64,000 nucleotides of DNA from Spirosoma oryzae (GTDB lineage: Bacteria > Bacteroidota > Bacteroidia > Cytophagales > Spirosomataceae): the NCBI RefSeq assembly GCF_003002825.1, contig NZ_PVTE01000023.1, forward strand, positions 1 through 64,000, in the 5' to 3' direction. Under the pieces are notes generated by a model, which worked only from the letters and a program-made list of their open reading frames with translations, ran no database searches and was not told the origin of the DNA. A program made the translations under genes and the position numbers. Below, one piece after another: positions 17,522 to 26,966 of this stretch (within the stretch, counting starts at the first letter, position 1; each line of letters starts with the position of its first letter).

Positions 17522-17800
17522 TTACCGTCTCTTGTACACCTCTTCAAAATCGACCGGTGCCCAACCCGGCAGGCCCACCGCAGCAGGGCGTTCTACCAGA
17601 AACCGGCCCGTCTGCGTGTCGATGATAATGGTACGCGTGTCTTTGTTGACAACCGCCTGATAGCGTTGCGTTGGCCAGCCAGGCTGATTCTGTTGCGCAG
17701 GCTCACCGGTTGGTTTGTTAGCCATCAGCAGAACGGCTCCTACCGTTAGTGCACCAAGGCAGAAAGACTTGAGATCGATAGTAAATGAGATTGTTTTCAT
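17522..17800 (-). CDS. Small membrane-anchored protein of unknown function
   Basis: A 92-residue protein with one N-terminal hydrophobic segment (about 10-28, SFCLGALTVGAVLLMA) and a short polar domain containing RTIIIDTQTGRFLVERP. The anchor suggests a single-pass inner-membrane protein with an exported C-terminal part. It converges with the isochorismatase-fold gene and is divergent from the DUF2442 gene. No family was recognised. Confidence 0.5.
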   Translation of the reverse strand: MKTISFTIDLKSFCLGALTVGAVLLMANKPTGEPAQQNQPGWPTQRYQAVVNKDTRTIIIDTQTGRFLVERPAAVGLPGWAPVDFEEVYKRR

Positions 17801-17861
17801 AATTTCACCTTCAAACGTACTGAAAGAAGAAACCGACGATTCTCAAAATCACGAAACGGCT

Positions 17862-18125
17862 ATGAGAACGCTGACAATCACCAAAGCTAACTACGTAGAC
17901 CGGTATAAAATACGACTATCATTTTCTGACGACACAAGTCAATTAATTGATTTCGAGCCGTTTTTAGTAAATCACCTGCATCCTCGGCACGATAAATATC
18001 GGCAACTCGCTAATTTTAAACAGTTTCACTTGGAGCGCGGCAACATTGTTTGGGGAGAAGACTGGGACTTAATTTTCCCCATTGTCCAACTCCATCAGGG
18101 GTTTGTCGCTCCTGCCCCCTATTAA
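17862..18125 (+). CDS. DUF2442 protein
   Basis: An 87-residue cytosolic protein that matches DUF2442: a beta-hairpin start (ITKANYVDRYKIRLSFSD), an IDFEPFL segment, and the NIVWGEDWDLIFP ending. The frame is open upstream but the ATG at 17862 gives the family's usual length. DUF2442 genes are often next to DUF4160 genes in toxin-antitoxin-like pairs. No such partner is present here, so it may be an orphan. Its function is unknown. Confidence 0.75.
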   Translation: MRTLTITKANYVDRYKIRLSFSDDTSQLIDFEPFLVNHLHPRHDKYRQLANFKQFHLERGNIVWGEDWDLIFPIVQLHQGFVAPAPY

Positions 18126-18138
18126 CACCATCGTGCAG

Positions 18139-19070
18139 TCAATAGGATTCATATGCAAGGCGAAGCGTTTGAATCACCTTATCGTCAATGATCGTGTACC
18201 GCATCGTAGGTAGGTTAGCGCTACTGTATTCATACCGATAGCTTACCCCTTCGACACGCGTGATGTTGTTAGAACTCAGCGTACTCAGGTTTAAAAACCA
18301 GTTGGCGATACCGCCGAAGTAACCGGGCACAACGTACACCCCATAAAATGGATTGATTTTCGTGTCGTAGGAAAGCGCATAGGTCTGCGGGCTGCTCGTT
18401 GTTCCGTTGATGGTCGTCAGCGTACGGACACTCGTCACCAGATCGCCGGTATCGCTGTAGTCACTGACATAGGTGGCACTGGTCGATTGACAGGAATATG
18501 CTTTCTGACTGCCTATCACTTTTTTGGCCGCATCGTATATCGGGCGTAGTACATAGCTGAACCGCCCGCTACAATCCAGTTCGCTCAGACCGACAATCGT
18601 CTGATTGGGGCACAACGGAACACCATTACTGGCTTTGTACCGGATCTCTGTTAGCTGACCGTCTGTGTTGTAATCGAACTGATGCTCCTCCGCCGGCGGG
18701 GCGACAAGCGTATAGCTGGCCGGCACAACGATCTGATGCTGGTGTTTGGGCATCTGGTTTTCGCGTCGTACTGGTAGTAATTCCGTTCGGTTGTTACCCA
18801 TGTACTATCCGGGGTCTGCACCGCCTGTACCTTACTCAGGCACCCGTCACGATCATACGTAAATGTCGTTAGCCGGGCACTATTCTCCGGAAGCACTTCA
18901 CTCATCAACGTCACCCGCAGGCGGGCTGCCGCCGAACCGGGCACAGTCACCGGCACAGCGCCGGGCGTGGGATTAGCCGGATCAGGCTCAACCTGTGGCG
19001 ACTGACAGTCGGCTGCTATAGCCAGCAGAATAGGCAGTACCCAATAGCGACGTAAACGGCTAGCAATCAC
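18139..19070 (-). pseudogene. Lipoprotein gene interrupted by a frameshift
   Basis: Two minus-strand frames form one protein of about 300 residues. The upstream part (from 19070) has a hydrophobic leader ending AIAADC, a possible but non-ideal lipobox, and reads through ERNYYQYDAK. The downstream part continues at NQMPKHQHQIVV in another frame and runs to 18139. The switch is a -1 shift at a run of four A residues (minus strand, 18758-18761), as if one A were missing. The joined product resembles Bacteroidota lipoproteins with YxYD-type repeats (YDRDG, DYNTDGQL, YRYEYSS). Sequencing error, true inactivation and slippage are all possible. Confidence 0.6.
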
Positions 19071-19153
19071 AGGATTTCGTGCTTACGTATTGCCTGGAAG
19101 CAAGTGATATTCCTGACCTACGCCATTGCGGGGCTTATTTTATCATAAGGTTT

Positions 19154-21559
19154 TTATTTAAACTCAAAACTGTAGCTCAGGCTCGGGATAGGCGCACCGA
19201 AGATGCTTAACTGATACGGATTTGTGGCCTGCCCTTCCGTGCGGTAGAAGATCGAATACACGTTACGACGTCCGTAGAGATTATAAACCGTGAATGTCCA
19301 GTGCCCCTGCCAGCGTCGATGCTTCAGGCTTGGATTGTAAATATTCCAGGCAAAATCAAGCCGATGGTAATCAGGAAGACGAGCCCCGTTCCGCTCGTTG
19401 TAATACGGATATGTCCGCCCTTGATAGCGGACAAACCCTTCGGGGGCGGTAAAGGGTCGGCCTGTACTGTAGATAAAGTTGAACGAAAAGCTATGGTGCT
19501 TACCCTGATTCAGATTCAGGCTGAGGTTGATGCTGTGGGGGCGGTCATAGTTAGCCCGATACCAGCTACCACCGTTGATCTGATCGCTCAACGAGACGCC
19601 CTGACTAACCTGATTGAACGTTCGGGCGAAGGTGTAATTTACCCAGCCCGTCAGTTCCCCTTTTTTCTTAGCCAGCATCACCTCCAGCCCGTACGCTTTG
19701 CTACGACCGCTCAGCAACTGGGTTTCAGGATAGGCTTGCAACAGAAAGTCCGCGCCAGCCTTATAATCTAGTACATGCTGCGTATTGCGCCAGTACCCCT
19801 CGGCGGACAACTCGAAAATAGCGGTAGGTGAAGTATAAAAATAGCCTGCCGAGACCAGTTGGTTAACCTGTGGTTGAATGTGGGCGTCGGCGGTTTTCCA
19901 GCGGGAGGTGGGTAGGGGTGTTGTTGTATTAGTAACTACCTGCAGATACTGACGCATCAGGTTGTAGCCCAGTTTGATCGATGAATGCGTGTTCAGAGCG
20001 TAGCGTAAGCCGATCCGCGGCTCCACTCCCCCGTAGCGGGCACTTACCTGCCCCCGACCATACCGTATTGAGTCGACAACCGTACTGACATCAGGCGTTT
20101 CACCAGCCCGGTATTGGCGCACCACCGATGGGCCCAGATTTAAAAAATAGCTGTATCGTAATCCGGCCGACAGGGCCAACCGGCCCGACAGGCTAATCTC
20201 ATCTTCCAGATGGATGGCCAGTTCAAGCGCCTGCTCGGCCGGTGCTCTCCGGTAGTTGACTGACGGGCTCTGGTTAGGAATCAGCTCGCCCGGATTCAGG
20301 CTGTAATGTATCCCACTCACGCCTGCTTCAATCTTCTGGTTGACTAGTTGGTAGTTCAGGTTCGACTTTAACTGACGTTGGCCCAAGGCTTGTTTGAGCA
20401 CAACCCGATTCGCCGTGCTATCTTCGATCGACACGATTTCCGGTCTGTATTGCGCACTTATAACCGTCGTCTGTAAGTTGAGCCGGGGTGAGACAGCGTG
20501 GAACCAGCGCATCATCCCATTCGTCGTTTGTTGCGCGTACTGCGTACCAGCCGCATTGACGTTTGCCAGACTACCAAGCAGATCGGTTTGAAACAGATCG
20601 ACACCCGTGTAGCCCATCGCGGTGATCGTGTTCCGCTCGTCAAGCCGCCAGAACAACTTGGCCACGCCATCGCCGAACTTGGCCCGTATGCCTGAGAAGC
20701 GGGGAGAAACAAGCCGGAGTAAAAAGTCATTGACAGCCCCCCGACCAGAAACGAGCAGGGCCAGTTTATCGCGTACAATCGGCGTTTCAATCGTCAGCTT
20801 GTTAGCCACCAGACTTATCCCCCCCCTCAGACTGAACTGATTCAGCGAGGGATTGCGTAGGCTGACATCCAGTACCGATGCGGCCCGGCCTCCATACCGG
20901 GCCGGTACTGTTCCCTTATACAGATCCAGGCTCGTTGCCGCTTCTGGAGGAAAAACGGAGAACAGCCCGAACATATGAGTCGGATTGAAGATAGGCGTCT
21001 CGTCCAGCAGCATCAGGTTCTGGTCTGTCGTCCCTCCCCGAATATTAACGCCGTTGGCAGCTTCACCAACGCTGGTTACCCCCGGAAGCAACTGAAGACC
21101 ACGCAGGATATCGACTTCACCCAAAGCGTTGGGCAGGCGTTTGAGTAGACTGACGTTCAGCTGACTAACACCCAGCAGCGGTTGATTAACAGTGCGATCA
21201 AAGCTTTTGCTGGTTACAATAACTTCGGCTAGTTGACTGGCTACGCTGGCTAATTTAACCGTCAGTTCCCGATTTTGATGCAGGCTGATGGTTGTCCGGA
21301 AGGGAACGTAGCCGATCCTGCGAATCACAATAACGCGGGAGCCGCCGGGCAGCCTGATCGTGTACCGGCCATTTATATCGGTATGAATGCCCGTTGTCGA
21401 GCGGTCGTAGTCAACAATAACAACAGCATGCTCGATGGGCTGACCAGTCAGCGAATCGGTCACAGTTCCCGATACGGTAAAACCGGACTGCGCCCAGGCA
21501 ACGGAGCCAGTCGTCAGAAATAGCCAAAGAAATAAGAATGAGTACCGCGTTTTCCCCAT
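19154..21559 (-). CDS. TonB-dependent receptor with carboxypeptidase-like domain
   Basis: An 801-residue outer-membrane receptor. It has a signal peptide (cut near VAWA/Q), a carboxypeptidase regulatory-like domain (about 28-108), then a plug domain containing GEVDILRGLQLLPGV and NIRGGTTDQNL, and a C-terminal beta-barrel ending SLSYSFEFK. Such receptors import ligands using TonB energy. The plug with LRGLQLLPGV is typical of receptors that partner DUF4249 lipoproteins. Here the DUF4249 gene lies divergently across a 302-bp gap rather than downstream. The ligand is unknown. Confidence 0.93.
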   Translation of the reverse strand: MGKTRYSFLFLWLFLTTGSVAWAQSGFTVSGTVTDSLTGQPIEHAVVIVDYDRSTTGIHTDINGRYTIRLPGGSRVIVIRRIGYVPFRTTISLHQNRELTVKLASVASQLAEVIVTSKSFDRTVNQPLLGVSQLNVSLLKRLPNALGEVDILRGLQLLPGVTSVGEAANGVNIRGGTTDQNLMLLDETPIFNPTHMFGLFSVFPPEAATSLDLYKGTVPARYGGRAASVLDVSLRNPSLNQFSLRGGISLVANKLTIETPIVRDKLALLVSGRGAVNDFLLRLVSPRFSGIRAKFGDGVAKLFWRLDERNTITAMGYTGVDLFQTDLLGSLANVNAAGTQYAQQTTNGMMRWFHAVSPRLNLQTTVISAQYRPEIVSIEDSTANRVVLKQALGQRQLKSNLNYQLVNQKIEAGVSGIHYSLNPGELIPNQSPSVNYRRAPAEQALELAIHLEDEISLSGRLALSAGLRYSYFLNLGPSVVRQYRAGETPDVSTVVDSIRYGRGQVSARYGGVEPRIGLRYALNTHSSIKLGYNLMRQYLQVVTNTTTPLPTSRWKTADAHIQPQVNQLVSAGYFYTSPTAIFELSAEGYWRNTQHVLDYKAGADFLLQAYPETQLLSGRSKAYGLEVMLAKKKGELTGWVNYTFARTFNQVSQGVSLSDQINGGSWYRANYDRPHSINLSLNLNQGKHHSFSFNFIYSTGRPFTAPEGFVRYQGRTYPYYNERNGARLPDYHRLDFAWNIYNPSLKHRRWQGHWTFTVYNLYGRRNVYSIFYRTEGQATNPYQLSIFGAPIPSLSYSFEFK

Positions 21560-21861
21560 AAAGCGGTTGGCTAGCCAATAGTACAGAATGACATTTGCCC
21601 CTGAACCAAGCTTTCGCTATCCGCCACGAGGCTCAATTGGTAGACGATCCACTCTGCCGTTAGATATTTATCGAACCAACACGTATAACTACCCGGCTAA
21701 ATATAACTAAATACAGCATAAATTAAATTATTACCTTACGAGACTTGATACATCGGGGAAGAGGGCAACGTCTGGTTTAAAGCCTTCTGCCCTGGCACTA
21801 CCGCAACCGAGCTACTCAGTCCTTGTATCAGGAGCAGCGCTATTATACAACAGCGATTACT
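21560..21861. promoter_or_regulatory. Divergent intergenic region of TonB receptor and DUF4249 genes
   Basis: 302 bp with no gene. The middle (about 21690-21745) is strongly AT-rich and probably holds both divergent promoters. No exact TAnnTTTG box was found on either strand. A tRNA D-arm-like string at 21628-21650 is not part of a foldable tRNA. Confidence 0.4.
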
Positions 21862-23178
21862 ATGCATCGTATACTTTCATGGACAAGTTGCTGGCTATGC
21901 GCCGTGGTCGTCGGTGCCTGCGTCGATCCGGTTTCCGTCGACAGCCAGCAGCAGAACGATATACTGGTTGTTGACGGCACTATTACCAATCTGGCGGAGC
22001 CACAACGTATCCGGATTAACCGGTCGGTAGCCGATCGACTGACTGGTCGCTTCGGTACGCTGCCCGTTACAAAAGCGACCGTAGACGTAGTAACCGACTC
22101 AGCGCAGGTTAGCGTAGCTACAGAAACTACCGATGGTACGTATCAACTACCAGCTGACTTTCGCGGTCAGGTAGGCCACGCGTATCAACTGCGCTTTACA
22201 CTAAGCGATGGGAGCCGCTACGTATCCACTCAGCAAGTGATGCAGCCCGTGCCGCCAATTAGTCAGGTGACCGCTCAGTTTAGCAACACCAGTTTACCGA
22301 CCGGTCAACTCAATGGGTACCGCGCCGGCCACACCCTCAATGTGCAGAGTCAGGACCCAGCCGGTCAGCACAATTACTACCGGTGGGACTGGCTCTTGTA
22401 CGAACGCCAGTATTGGTGTCGTAGCTGCGTGCAGGGGGTATATTCCGTCTACAAAATCCTGCCCAACATCTACAAAGACCGGGACTACTTTGTGACGGGT
22501 GACGAAGTATACGAGGACTGTTTCAACCCACCCGCTGGTCAGGCAAGCTATGACGCTCCTGACGTACCTAAAGACTACTGGATATATGACTATCCCTGCC
22601 GAAGCGCCTGCTGGCAGATTCTACGTGGTTATACCATCAACGTCTTTAATGATTTGTACAGCAACGGAGGCATCATTAGCCGGCAAAGCGTAGCTCAGAT
22701 TCCCTTCTATGCGCCACAACCCGCACTGGTTGACATTCGTCAGCTTTCCCTGACGGCGGATGCTTATCGCTATTACAAACTATTTGCGGATCAGACGCAA
22801 ACAACGGGTGGCCTGGCCGACACACCCCCAACTGCACTGGTGGGTAACGTCCGGTCAACAACCGGCAATCCGCTGGCAGTAGTCGGTTATTTCACGGCTT
22901 CTGCTGTTTCACTCGTTCATTACTGGCTGGATCGTAAGGATACCCAGGGGGTTTCCTTCGGGGCAACGGACCCAGCAGGGGCACCTAGCGGTACAGGTGA
23001 TGCGTTATTTTACGCGCTCAACCTACGCCGACCCATGGCGGAACCGCCACCGCCCTATCAGGGGGGGCGGGACGTACCCAAAATCAGGCTGTGGCCAACG
23101 ACAGACCGCCCCCCTACCGCACCTTGTCTGTTAAGTGATAACCGGACTCCGTTCAAGCCGGAGGGATGGCGGGACTAA
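21862..23178 (+). CDS. DUF4249 lipoprotein
   Basis: A 438-residue lipoprotein. The signal peptide ends in VVVGAC, an excellent lipobox. The mature start DPVSV, then DILVVDGTITN and RIRINRSV, are typical of DUF4249. The frame is open back to 21823, but the ATG at 21862 places the signal peptide correctly. DUF4249 proteins accompany TonB-dependent receptors and are presumed surface ligand-binding partners. The C-terminal third has several Cys residues (RSCVQG, YPCRSACW) that could form disulfides. The pair is divergent here, which is less usual than tandem. Confidence 0.88.
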   Translation: MHRILSWTSCWLCAVVVGACVDPVSVDSQQQNDILVVDGTITNLAEPQRIRINRSVADRLTGRFGTLPVTKATVDVVTDSAQVSVATETTDGTYQLPADFRGQVGHAYQLRFTLSDGSRYVSTQQVMQPVPPISQVTAQFSNTSLPTGQLNGYRAGHTLNVQSQDPAGQHNYYRWDWLLYERQYWCRSCVQGVYSVYKILPNIYKDRDYFVTGDEVYEDCFNPPAGQASYDAPDVPKDYWIYDYPCRSACWQILRGYTINVFNDLYSNGGIISRQSVAQIPFYAPQPALVDIRQLSLTADAYRYYKLFADQTQTTGGLADTPPTALVGNVRSTTGNPLAVVGYFTASAVSLVHYWLDRKDTQGVSFGATDPAGAPSGTGDALFYALNLRRPMAEPPPPYQGGRDVPKIRLWPTTDRPPTAPCLLSDNRTPFKPEGWRD

Positions 23179-23270
23179 CGACTGTGGTAATCAACTGTAC
23201 TACGTTATTGGACGCTGCGCATCAATCAGATACAGTTGATCGGAGATCATTGAAAGCCTTTACTGACAGG

Positions 23271-24467
23271 TTATATGTAGCGTAACCAGACCTGTTCCGG
23301 GTGCGCAATTTTATAGCGTCCATACCAGCGACACAAGGGGTACAACGACGCAACGACACCAAGCCAGATCAGGTAGACGACGGGCAACGACACACCAAAG
23401 CCCGGTGGCCGACCGAAGCTCAGCGTCCCGATTACGAGCGAATAGCCCTGCGCATAGACCAGCCCAATCATAATCAGCTTGATCAGATACCAGTGTATCA
23501 GGTAATAAACCATCGGCACCGTGCCGTACACGCGGAGCACGCGGGTCAGTCCATTATCGACGCCATCGGTCCAGGCCAGCAGCAGCGCCATCAGTCCCAG
23601 CATCAGCAATGTGTACAGCAGTGAGGGCGGGTATTTACTGACATTCAGAAACGACAGCACCGTAAACAAGCCCGTCCGCTGCGCCGACCAGTGTGCCACA
23701 TCGCCGTACTGATTGATAAAGCGCAACCCGACAAACAGGGCGAGACTCACCAGCCCCCCTATGCATAACCACCGCCGTCGGTCAATCAGCGGTCGACCAA
23801 ACAGCATACCGCTGGCGTAACCCACCAGCATGATACCCAGCCACGGCACGAGCGGGTAGGCAACCAGCAGGGTAAACGACGGGCTGGGAAACAGCTGAAG
23901 CCTGAACAGCAACGCCCAGATCACCTGCCCGACGGGACTGGCAACCGGCGGGACAAGTAACAGCAGGTCGTGCGTAAAAACGATCAGTATACCCAGCGTA
24001 CCTACCCATCGAACAGGCAACCGAGCCAGCAACGACAGCAGCACCAGTCCACCACCAATCGCGTAGATCACCTGGATTAGCATCGTCCGAAACTGAATGT
24101 CCGTCCAGAAAGCGAAGTTGATCAGCGTGAGTTCCAGCCCGATCAGCACCAGCCCCCGACGAAGCAGAAACTGGCGCGTCTGCGCTGTTGACCCACCCTG
24201 CTGCCGCCGTTTTTGCAGCGACAGATACGCCGACGTTCCCGACAGAAACACGAATGTCGGCGCGCACAGATGCGTGATCCAGCGGGTCAGGAAGATCGGA
24301 GCCGTTGTCGTGTTCAGGTCGGTCGGGTCCTGGGTCTGGGCGGGCAGGTGCAGCAGATCACGGACATGGTCGAGGGCCATAATCACCATGACCAGCCCCC
24401 GCACCGTATCAATGGCGAGAATACGCTCGGCGAGAACACGCTCGTTGAATGTAGTCGTAATTTTCAT
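23271..24467 (-). CDS. DUF1624 polytopic membrane protein (acyltransferase-like)
   Basis: A 398-residue inner-membrane protein with about ten hydrophobic helices. The N-terminal motif RILAIDTVRGLVMVIMALDH and the following TRWITHLCAPTFVFLSG are diagnostic of the DUF1624/heparan-alpha-glucosaminide N-acetyltransferase-like family. Its ATG overlaps the stop of the HNH endonuclease gene (ATGA), so translation is coupled. Coupling with a nuclease is unusual and may be incidental. The substrate is unknown. Confidence 0.83.
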   Translation of the reverse strand: MKITTTFNERVLAERILAIDTVRGLVMVIMALDHVRDLLHLPAQTQDPTDLNTTTAPIFLTRWITHLCAPTFVFLSGTSAYLSLQKRRQQGGSTAQTRQFLLRRGLVLIGLELTLINFAFWTDIQFRTMLIQVIYAIGGGLVLLSLLARLPVRWVGTLGILIVFTHDLLLLVPPVASPVGQVIWALLFRLQLFPSPSFTLLVAYPLVPWLGIMLVGYASGMLFGRPLIDRRRWLCIGGLVSLALFVGLRFINQYGDVAHWSAQRTGLFTVLSFLNVSKYPPSLLYTLLMLGLMALLLAWTDGVDNGLTRVLRVYGTVPMVYYLIHWYLIKLIMIGLVYAQGYSLVIGTLSFGRPPGFGVSLPVVYLIWLGVVASLYPLCRWYGRYKIAHPEQVWLRYI

Positions 24468-25444
24468 CGTTTAAACCGCTCTTTCATATGCCAGGCGAAG
24501 GCTTCCGGTCTTGGGTAATGTATCTCACCGAACGGCAAGCGTATCGGCTGACCATGAAACTGGCTAAGGTTGTAAGGACTGCTTATCGCATCGGCCAGAG
24601 CCGGTGAGACACGTACCTGAAATTGCTCATCAACACCAATCATTCCCCGATCGAAAGCGGTATGCAGCGTTGGACAGAGCGCAATTCCGTTGGTAACCTT
24701 ATCATTACCGGAAACGCTGATCGGTACAATGTGGCAGGCTTCCACCAACGACAACCCATCTGTCGAAATCACGTTCATACCTGAAATGGCGCAAGTGAAA
24801 CCATATACTTTCGGAACAAGTTTTTTGAATAGTCCACCGCGCACGAAACGTGTTTCCTCATCGTCAGTCAACGGTATTCCCTGCCGGTAAGGCATTTCTC
24901 GTTCGTTCAACAAGTATGTTTCCAGCTCACGCACATAGCTACGTCCTGCCTGTTTTACCTGCTCGTACGCCGTTTTGGTCACTGGAAAGTACGTATCGAG
25001 GATGGTAAATTTCAGTTGCTGACGGGCATCAGCATGGGTCAATAAGTCAAACAGGTCATCCGCAAAATAGGCATAGTCGAGCCGATCGTTCAGCGTCTGA
25101 ACGCTTCGAATGTATGTATCCAGTAAGAACCCCGCCTTCGGCTTCAAAAACCAGAACCCTTCATTTTTCAAGTAAAAGAACGGTTGTGTGAAGTCGTCCT
25201 TATTAGCTACGGTTACCAGCAGGCCAAAATTTTCTTTAAACGAAGCGACCAGTTCGGGGGTAATTACGACACGATTCTCCGTGATTTCATTACGCTCAAT
25301 CAACTCAATAAGCGTTAACAGAAAAACTGGTTTGTGCGGTGCCTTACCATACTGCGTCCCCCCCTGCCGCAATTTGCTAAATCGGCGACGGTATGCTGCT
25401 AGCTGCCGTTGGTAGAAAATAGGGGTCATAGGCGGTAGAGACAC
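24464..25444 (-). CDS. HNH endonuclease
   Basis: A 326-residue protein with an unrecognised N-terminal domain (about 1-200) and a C-terminal HNH nuclease: CAISGMNV, then LSLVEACHIVPISVSGND, NGIALCPTLHTAFDRG. This is the HNH_2 type found in restriction-like endonucleases. The N-terminus begins with a block (APHKPVFLLTLIELIE) seen in phosphorothioate- or modification-sensing HNH nucleases. A role as a type IV-like restriction enzyme is inference. It is somewhat AT-richer than its neighbours. It is divergent from a GH43 gene, and the DUF1624 gene follows with an ATGA overlap. Confidence 0.82.
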   Translation of the reverse strand: MSLPPMTPIFYQRQLAAYRRRFSKLRQGGTQYGKAPHKPVFLLTLIELIERNEITENRVVITPELVASFKENFGLLVTVANKDDFTQPFFYLKNEGFWFLKPKAGFLLDTYIRSVQTLNDRLDYAYFADDLFDLLTHADARQQLKFTILDTYFPVTKTAYEQVKQAGRSYVRELETYLLNEREMPYRQGIPLTDDEETRFVRGGLFKKLVPKVYGFTCAISGMNVISTDGLSLVEACHIVPISVSGNDKVTNGIALCPTLHTAFDRGMIGVDEQFQVRVSPALADAISSPYNLSQFHGQPIRLPFGEIHYPRPEAFAWHMKERFKR

Positions 25445-25508
25445 ATGGTATGATTTTCCAACTATGTCGAGGCCAGGTTCACGTCACTATGGTCGGCAAC
25501 AATATACT

Positions 25509-25516
25509 TACCTTTG
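25509..25516 (+). promoter_or_regulatory. -7 box for GH43 gene
   Basis: TACCTTTG matches TAnnTTTG exactly and lies 23 bp upstream of the chosen ATG (25540). It would give a leader of about 20 nt and supports the short start over the upstream open frame. Confidence 0.5.
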
Positions 25517-25539
25517 CTTTCCTAAACTCGCTCATACGT

Positions 25540-26706
25540 ATGAATCGATTACCGGCGCTGGGGCTTCTCCTGGCCGTGTTTACGCTGTCGCCAGTCGTGG
25601 CGCAGACATCCCCGACGACGACGACACAAAAAGCTACTTACACCAATCCGTTACCCGTCGAATTCGGCGATCCCTACGTCCTTCACACGCAGGGCACCTA
25701 CTATATGTATGGCACGGGGGGCGGGGCGAAACAGGGCTTTGCCGCTTATTCATCGAAAGACATGGTCCACTGGAAACCGGAAGGGCAGGTCTATTTCCAC
25801 GACAATAAAAACGGCTGGAGCGACCCGAAAGCCAAGTGGGACGGGGCCTACTGGGCACCCGAAGTCTACGAAGTGAAGGGTAAATACTACCTCTTCTACA
25901 GCGCCCAATGGCGCGTGAACCCCACCAACGAAGTCGAAAACTTCCGCATCGGGGTGGCCATCGCCGACAAACCGACCGGCCCGTTCGTCGACCTGACCAA
26001 CAAACCGCTTTTCGACCCCGGTTACCCCGTTATCGACGCCAACGTATTCACAGACAGCAACGGTAAGATGTATCTGTATTATTCCCGCTGCTGCTACAAA
26101 CATGCTGTCGACAGTGAGGTGGCCCGGATGGCCCGCCAGAAAGGCTGGTATCAGGAGATCGAAGAAAGCTGGGTGTACGGCGTCGAGCTGAAGCCCGACT
26201 TTTCGGGCGTGATCGGCAAGCCGGTGCTGGTACTGCGTCCACCCGTCAAGCTGGGCGACAAACAGGCGGAGTGGGAAAGTCGGTCGGTAACGGCCCGCGA
26301 AGTCAACCGACGCTGGACGGAAGGCTCTGTGACGTTCAAGAAAGATAACCTGTATTATATCATGTACTCGGCCAATCATTTCGGCGGGCAGTATTACGCC
26401 ATCGGGTATGCCACGGCAACCTCCCCGCTGGGACCGTTCCGCAAAGCGGCTAACAACCCGATTCTGGAAAAGAACAGCGACAAAGGCGGCTCGGTAACGG
26501 GTACGGGTCATAACAGCGTTACGTACTCCCCCGACGGCAGGGAAATGTTCTGCGTCTACCACGGCCGGACCGCCAAAACCGGTGACGAGCGGGTCGTTTT
26601 CATCGACCGGATGCACGTAAAAGACGGACGAATTACGATCGACGGGCCAACCACATCGCCCCAGAAATTACCCTCGGGCGTACAGGCCAAGGGCAACACC
26701 CGCTGA
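25540..26706 (+). CDS. Secreted glycoside hydrolase family 43 enzyme
   Basis: A 388-residue exported five-bladed beta-propeller enzyme. The signal peptide ends near VVAQ. The GH43 catalytic residues are visible: Asp44 (base, EFGDPYVL), Asp166 (pKa modulator, VIDANVF) and Glu261 (acid, RRWTEGSV). The family removes arabinose or xylose from plant polysaccharides, or acts as beta-xylosidase. The frame is open upstream to 25450, but the ATG at 25540 gives a proper signal peptide and follows a -7 box. A second GH43-like enzyme is at 42925-44697. A strong terminator follows. Confidence 0.9.
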   Translation: MNRLPALGLLLAVFTLSPVVAQTSPTTTTQKATYTNPLPVEFGDPYVLHTQGTYYMYGTGGGAKQGFAAYSSKDMVHWKPEGQVYFHDNKNGWSDPKAKWDGAYWAPEVYEVKGKYYLFYSAQWRVNPTNEVENFRIGVAIADKPTGPFVDLTNKPLFDPGYPVIDANVFTDSNGKMYLYYSRCCYKHAVDSEVARMARQKGWYQEIEESWVYGVELKPDFSGVIGKPVLVLRPPVKLGDKQAEWESRSVTAREVNRRWTEGSVTFKKDNLYYIMYSANHFGGQYYAIGYATATSPLGPFRKAANNPILEKNSDKGGSVTGTGHNSVTYSPDGREMFCVYHGRTAKTGDERVVFIDRMHVKDGRITIDGPTTSPQKLPSGVQAKGNTR

Positions 26707-26743
26707 TACGAACGGATTAAGTCCACCGCCCCCAACAGATCAC

Positions 26744-26786
26744 AAAAGCCCGTTGCCATGCGTCGACCGCACGGCAACGGGCTTTT
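26744..26786 (+). terminator. Intrinsic terminator after GH43
   Basis: A 14-bp perfect stem (26744-26757 with 26773-26786) with A-rich and T-rich flanks. It can work in both directions. Confidence 0.85.
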
Positions 26787-26861
26787 TAGCGGCATACCGG
26801 GTCAACAAATCGGCTACCTAGTGGCAGATGGCTACATTTTTTCTATTTTTAGAATTCATCT

Positions 26862-26929
26862 ACCCCTAAATCCCCTGAAGGGGACTTTTCTTACGCTTGG
26901 ACAAAGTCCCCTTCAGGGGATTTAGGGGT
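26862..26929. repeat. 27-bp inverted repeat with CCCTAAATCCCC core
   Basis: 27-bp perfect arms (26862-26888 and 26903-26929) around a 14-nt spacer, just upstream of the M20 hydrolase gene. The CCCTAAATCCCCTGAAGGGG core has the look of a dispersed intergenic palindrome. It would form a strong hairpin in any readthrough RNA. Confidence 0.7.
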
Positions 26930-26966
26930 CTTCAACCAGCACCCAACCAATACAACCAGTAACTCT

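Noticed and set aside
21628-21650. A tRNA D-arm-like string (GGCTCAATTGGTAGAC)
   Set aside because: No acceptor stem, anticodon arm or T-arm can be built around it.
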